The translations under genes were made by a program, and so were the position numbers. Of a DNA stretch of 6,629 nucleotides, positions 6,363 to 6,629 are shown in pieces. Positions within the stretch are counted from its first letter, which is position 1; every line of letters starts with the position of its first letter. The stretch is from Streptococcus parasanguinis. Lineage in GTDB: Bacteria; Bacillota; Bacilli; Lactobacillales; Streptococcaceae. The stretch lies in assembly GCA_018377375.1 (NCBI GenBank), contig JAGZZN010000079.1, positions 1 to 6,629 on the forward strand, written 5' to 3'. The notes under the pieces were generated by a model. That model had not been told where the DNA came from, ran no database searches, and saw only the letters and a list, made by a program, of their open reading frames with translations.

Positions 6363-6391
6363 TTGACATTGCTTTTTCCCTATGCTAAAAT
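6363..6391 (+). promoter_or_regulatory. Strong promoter of the leu leader transcript
   Basis: A perfect -35 box TTGACA (6363-6368), a 17-base spacer and TAAAAT (6386-6391) with the TG extension at 6383-6384. Transcription should begin near 6397-6399, about 30 bases before the leader peptide start codon. It is by far the strongest-looking sigma-A promoter in the window, consistent with an operon held down by repression and attenuation. Confidence 0.9.
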
Positions 6392-6427
6392 ACTAAACAA
6401 GACATTGAACAAAGGAGAAAGTCAAAC

Positions 6428-6481
6428 ATGAAAACAGCTAAGTTTATTCAATTTGCTTTGTTGTTGAGGTACAAGGGCTAG
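6428..6481 (+). CDS. leu leader peptide (attenuation sensor)
   Basis: A 17-residue reading frame, MKTAKFIQFALLLRYKG, ends at TAG 6479-6481. It has a good ribosome binding site (AAAGGAG at 6411-6417, ten bases before ATG) and follows a strong promoter. Three consecutive Leu codons, all TTG, lie at 6458-6466, just before the first RNA hairpin. Stalling there when charged leucyl-tRNA is short would leave downstream RNA free to refold. Its value is therefore in being translated, not in the product. The stop codon sits in the left arm of the first hairpin. Leu-rich leader peptides of this kind control leu operons in enteric bacteria, and I recall a similar case for the Lactococcus leu-ilv operon. 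Confidence 0.85.
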   Translation: MKTAKFIQFALLLRYKG

Positions 6482-6560
6482 TGCAGAAGCATTAGTCCTG
6501 TTTGGCTTACCAAGCGGGCAAAAACATCTCGCTTGGTTAACCGAGTGAGATGTTTTTCTT
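6468..6560 (+). promoter_or_regulatory. leu operon attenuator: competing leader RNA hairpins
   Basis: Three structures can be drawn. The first is an 11-bp hairpin of 6474-6484 with 6489-6499 (AGAA loop), which can be extended by GGTA 6468-6471 with TACC 6508-6511. The second is an antiterminator, in which CCAAGCG (6510-6516) pairs exactly with CGCTTGG (6530-6536) and can extend to 6504 and 6542 with two bulges. The third is the terminator at 6521-6556. The second and third share 6530-6542, so only one can form, and the extended first hairpin ties up 6508-6511. A ribosome stalled at the Leu codons would block the first hairpin and favour the antiterminator. The pairings are seen in the sequence; the switching order is inferred. 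Confidence 0.75.
6521..6560 (+). terminator. Attenuator terminator of the leu operon
   Basis: AAAACATCTCGCTTGG (6521-6536) pairs with CCGAGTGAGATGTTTT (6541-6556), 16 pairs including two G-U, around a TTAA loop. The sequence then continues TCTTT, giving a T-rich tail from 6553 to 6560. It lies between the leader peptide and leuA, 31 bases before the leuA start codon, so it should stop transcription before leuA when leucine is plentiful. Confidence 0.92.
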
Positions 6561-6591
6561 TATATCCACTACATAGAAATGAGGAGACCCT

Positions 6592-6629
6592 ATGCGTAAA
6601 GTTGAATTTTTAGATACCAGCCTTCGGGA
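6592..6629 (+). CDS. leuA: 2-isopropylmalate synthase, N-terminal start (truncated by the window)
   Basis: The first 12 codons read MRKVEFLDTSLR and the frame runs off the window end. 'F-L-D-T-S-L-R', followed by GA consistent with Asp, is the start of the HMGL-like TIM barrel in LeuA-type enzymes, where the D-T-x-L-R-D motif contributes the metal-binding Asp and catalytic Arg. LeuA condenses acetyl-CoA with 2-ketoisovalerate, the first committed step of leucine synthesis. AGGAG (6582-6586) stands five bases before ATG. Homocitrate or citramalate synthases share this motif, but the Leu-specific attenuator directly upstream favours LeuA. The other leu genes presumably follow outside the window. 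Confidence 0.85.
   Translation, partial: MRKVEFLDTSLR

Noticed and set aside
6398..6591. T-box riboswitch in the leu leader
   Set aside because: No T-box antiterminator consensus (AGGGTGGNACCGCG-like) is present, and the leader is only about 190 bases with a clear translated peptide instead.
1..6629. CRISPR array, tRNA or rRNA genes
   Set aside because: No regularly spaced direct repeats, no CCA-ended cloverleaf and no rRNA-like conserved blocks were seen.

Overview
The window looks like a chromosomal segment from an oral Streptococcus, of the sanguinis/parasanguinis/mitis type. This is inferred from three things: moderate-to-low GC; Firmicute-type ribosome binding sites and extended -10 promoters; and the gene order ung-mutX-pyrC, which I recall from pneumococcus and its relatives. 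I cannot name the species from the sequence alone.

Layout, all on the + strand. Positions 1-97 are the right end of an IS3-family insertion sequence, comprising the last 21 codons of its transposase and a terminal inverted repeat ending in CA. Positions 98-510 hold the decayed, frameshifted remains of a small membrane protein that resembles DUF3592. A terminator (620-644) and an extended -10 promoter lead into a 500-residue polytopic membrane protein (659-2161), probably a GT-C-type glycosyltransferase, which has its own terminator. A second extended -10 promoter (2247-2255) begins a tight five-gene run: ung (uracil excision), mutX (Nudix nucleotide-pool cleaning), pyrC (dihydroorotase), an SGNH/GDSL hydrolase like YpmR, and ypmS (membrane-anchored DUF2140). 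The gaps are 9, 11 and 14 bases, and the last pair overlaps by 32 bases.

Positions 6158-6591 are a dense regulatory region in front of leuA (2-isopropylmalate synthase), whose first 12 codons end the window. In order it holds a perfect 13-bp inverted repeat, two overlapping CodY-like boxes, a strong promoter (TTGACA-17-TAAAAT with TG extension), a 17-residue leader peptide with three consecutive Leu codons, and a set of mutually exclusive RNA hairpins ending in a strong intrinsic terminator. This has the architecture of ribosome-mediated attenuation and is the most informative regulatory signal in the window.

Most of the window is ordinary streptococcal core genome. The points worth following are the leu leader and CodY sites, the nearly leaderless start of the glycosyltransferase gene and its unknown substrate, the translationally overlapped YpmR/YpmS pair, and the scar next to the IS. 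I see no sign of a wholly new multi-gene system.
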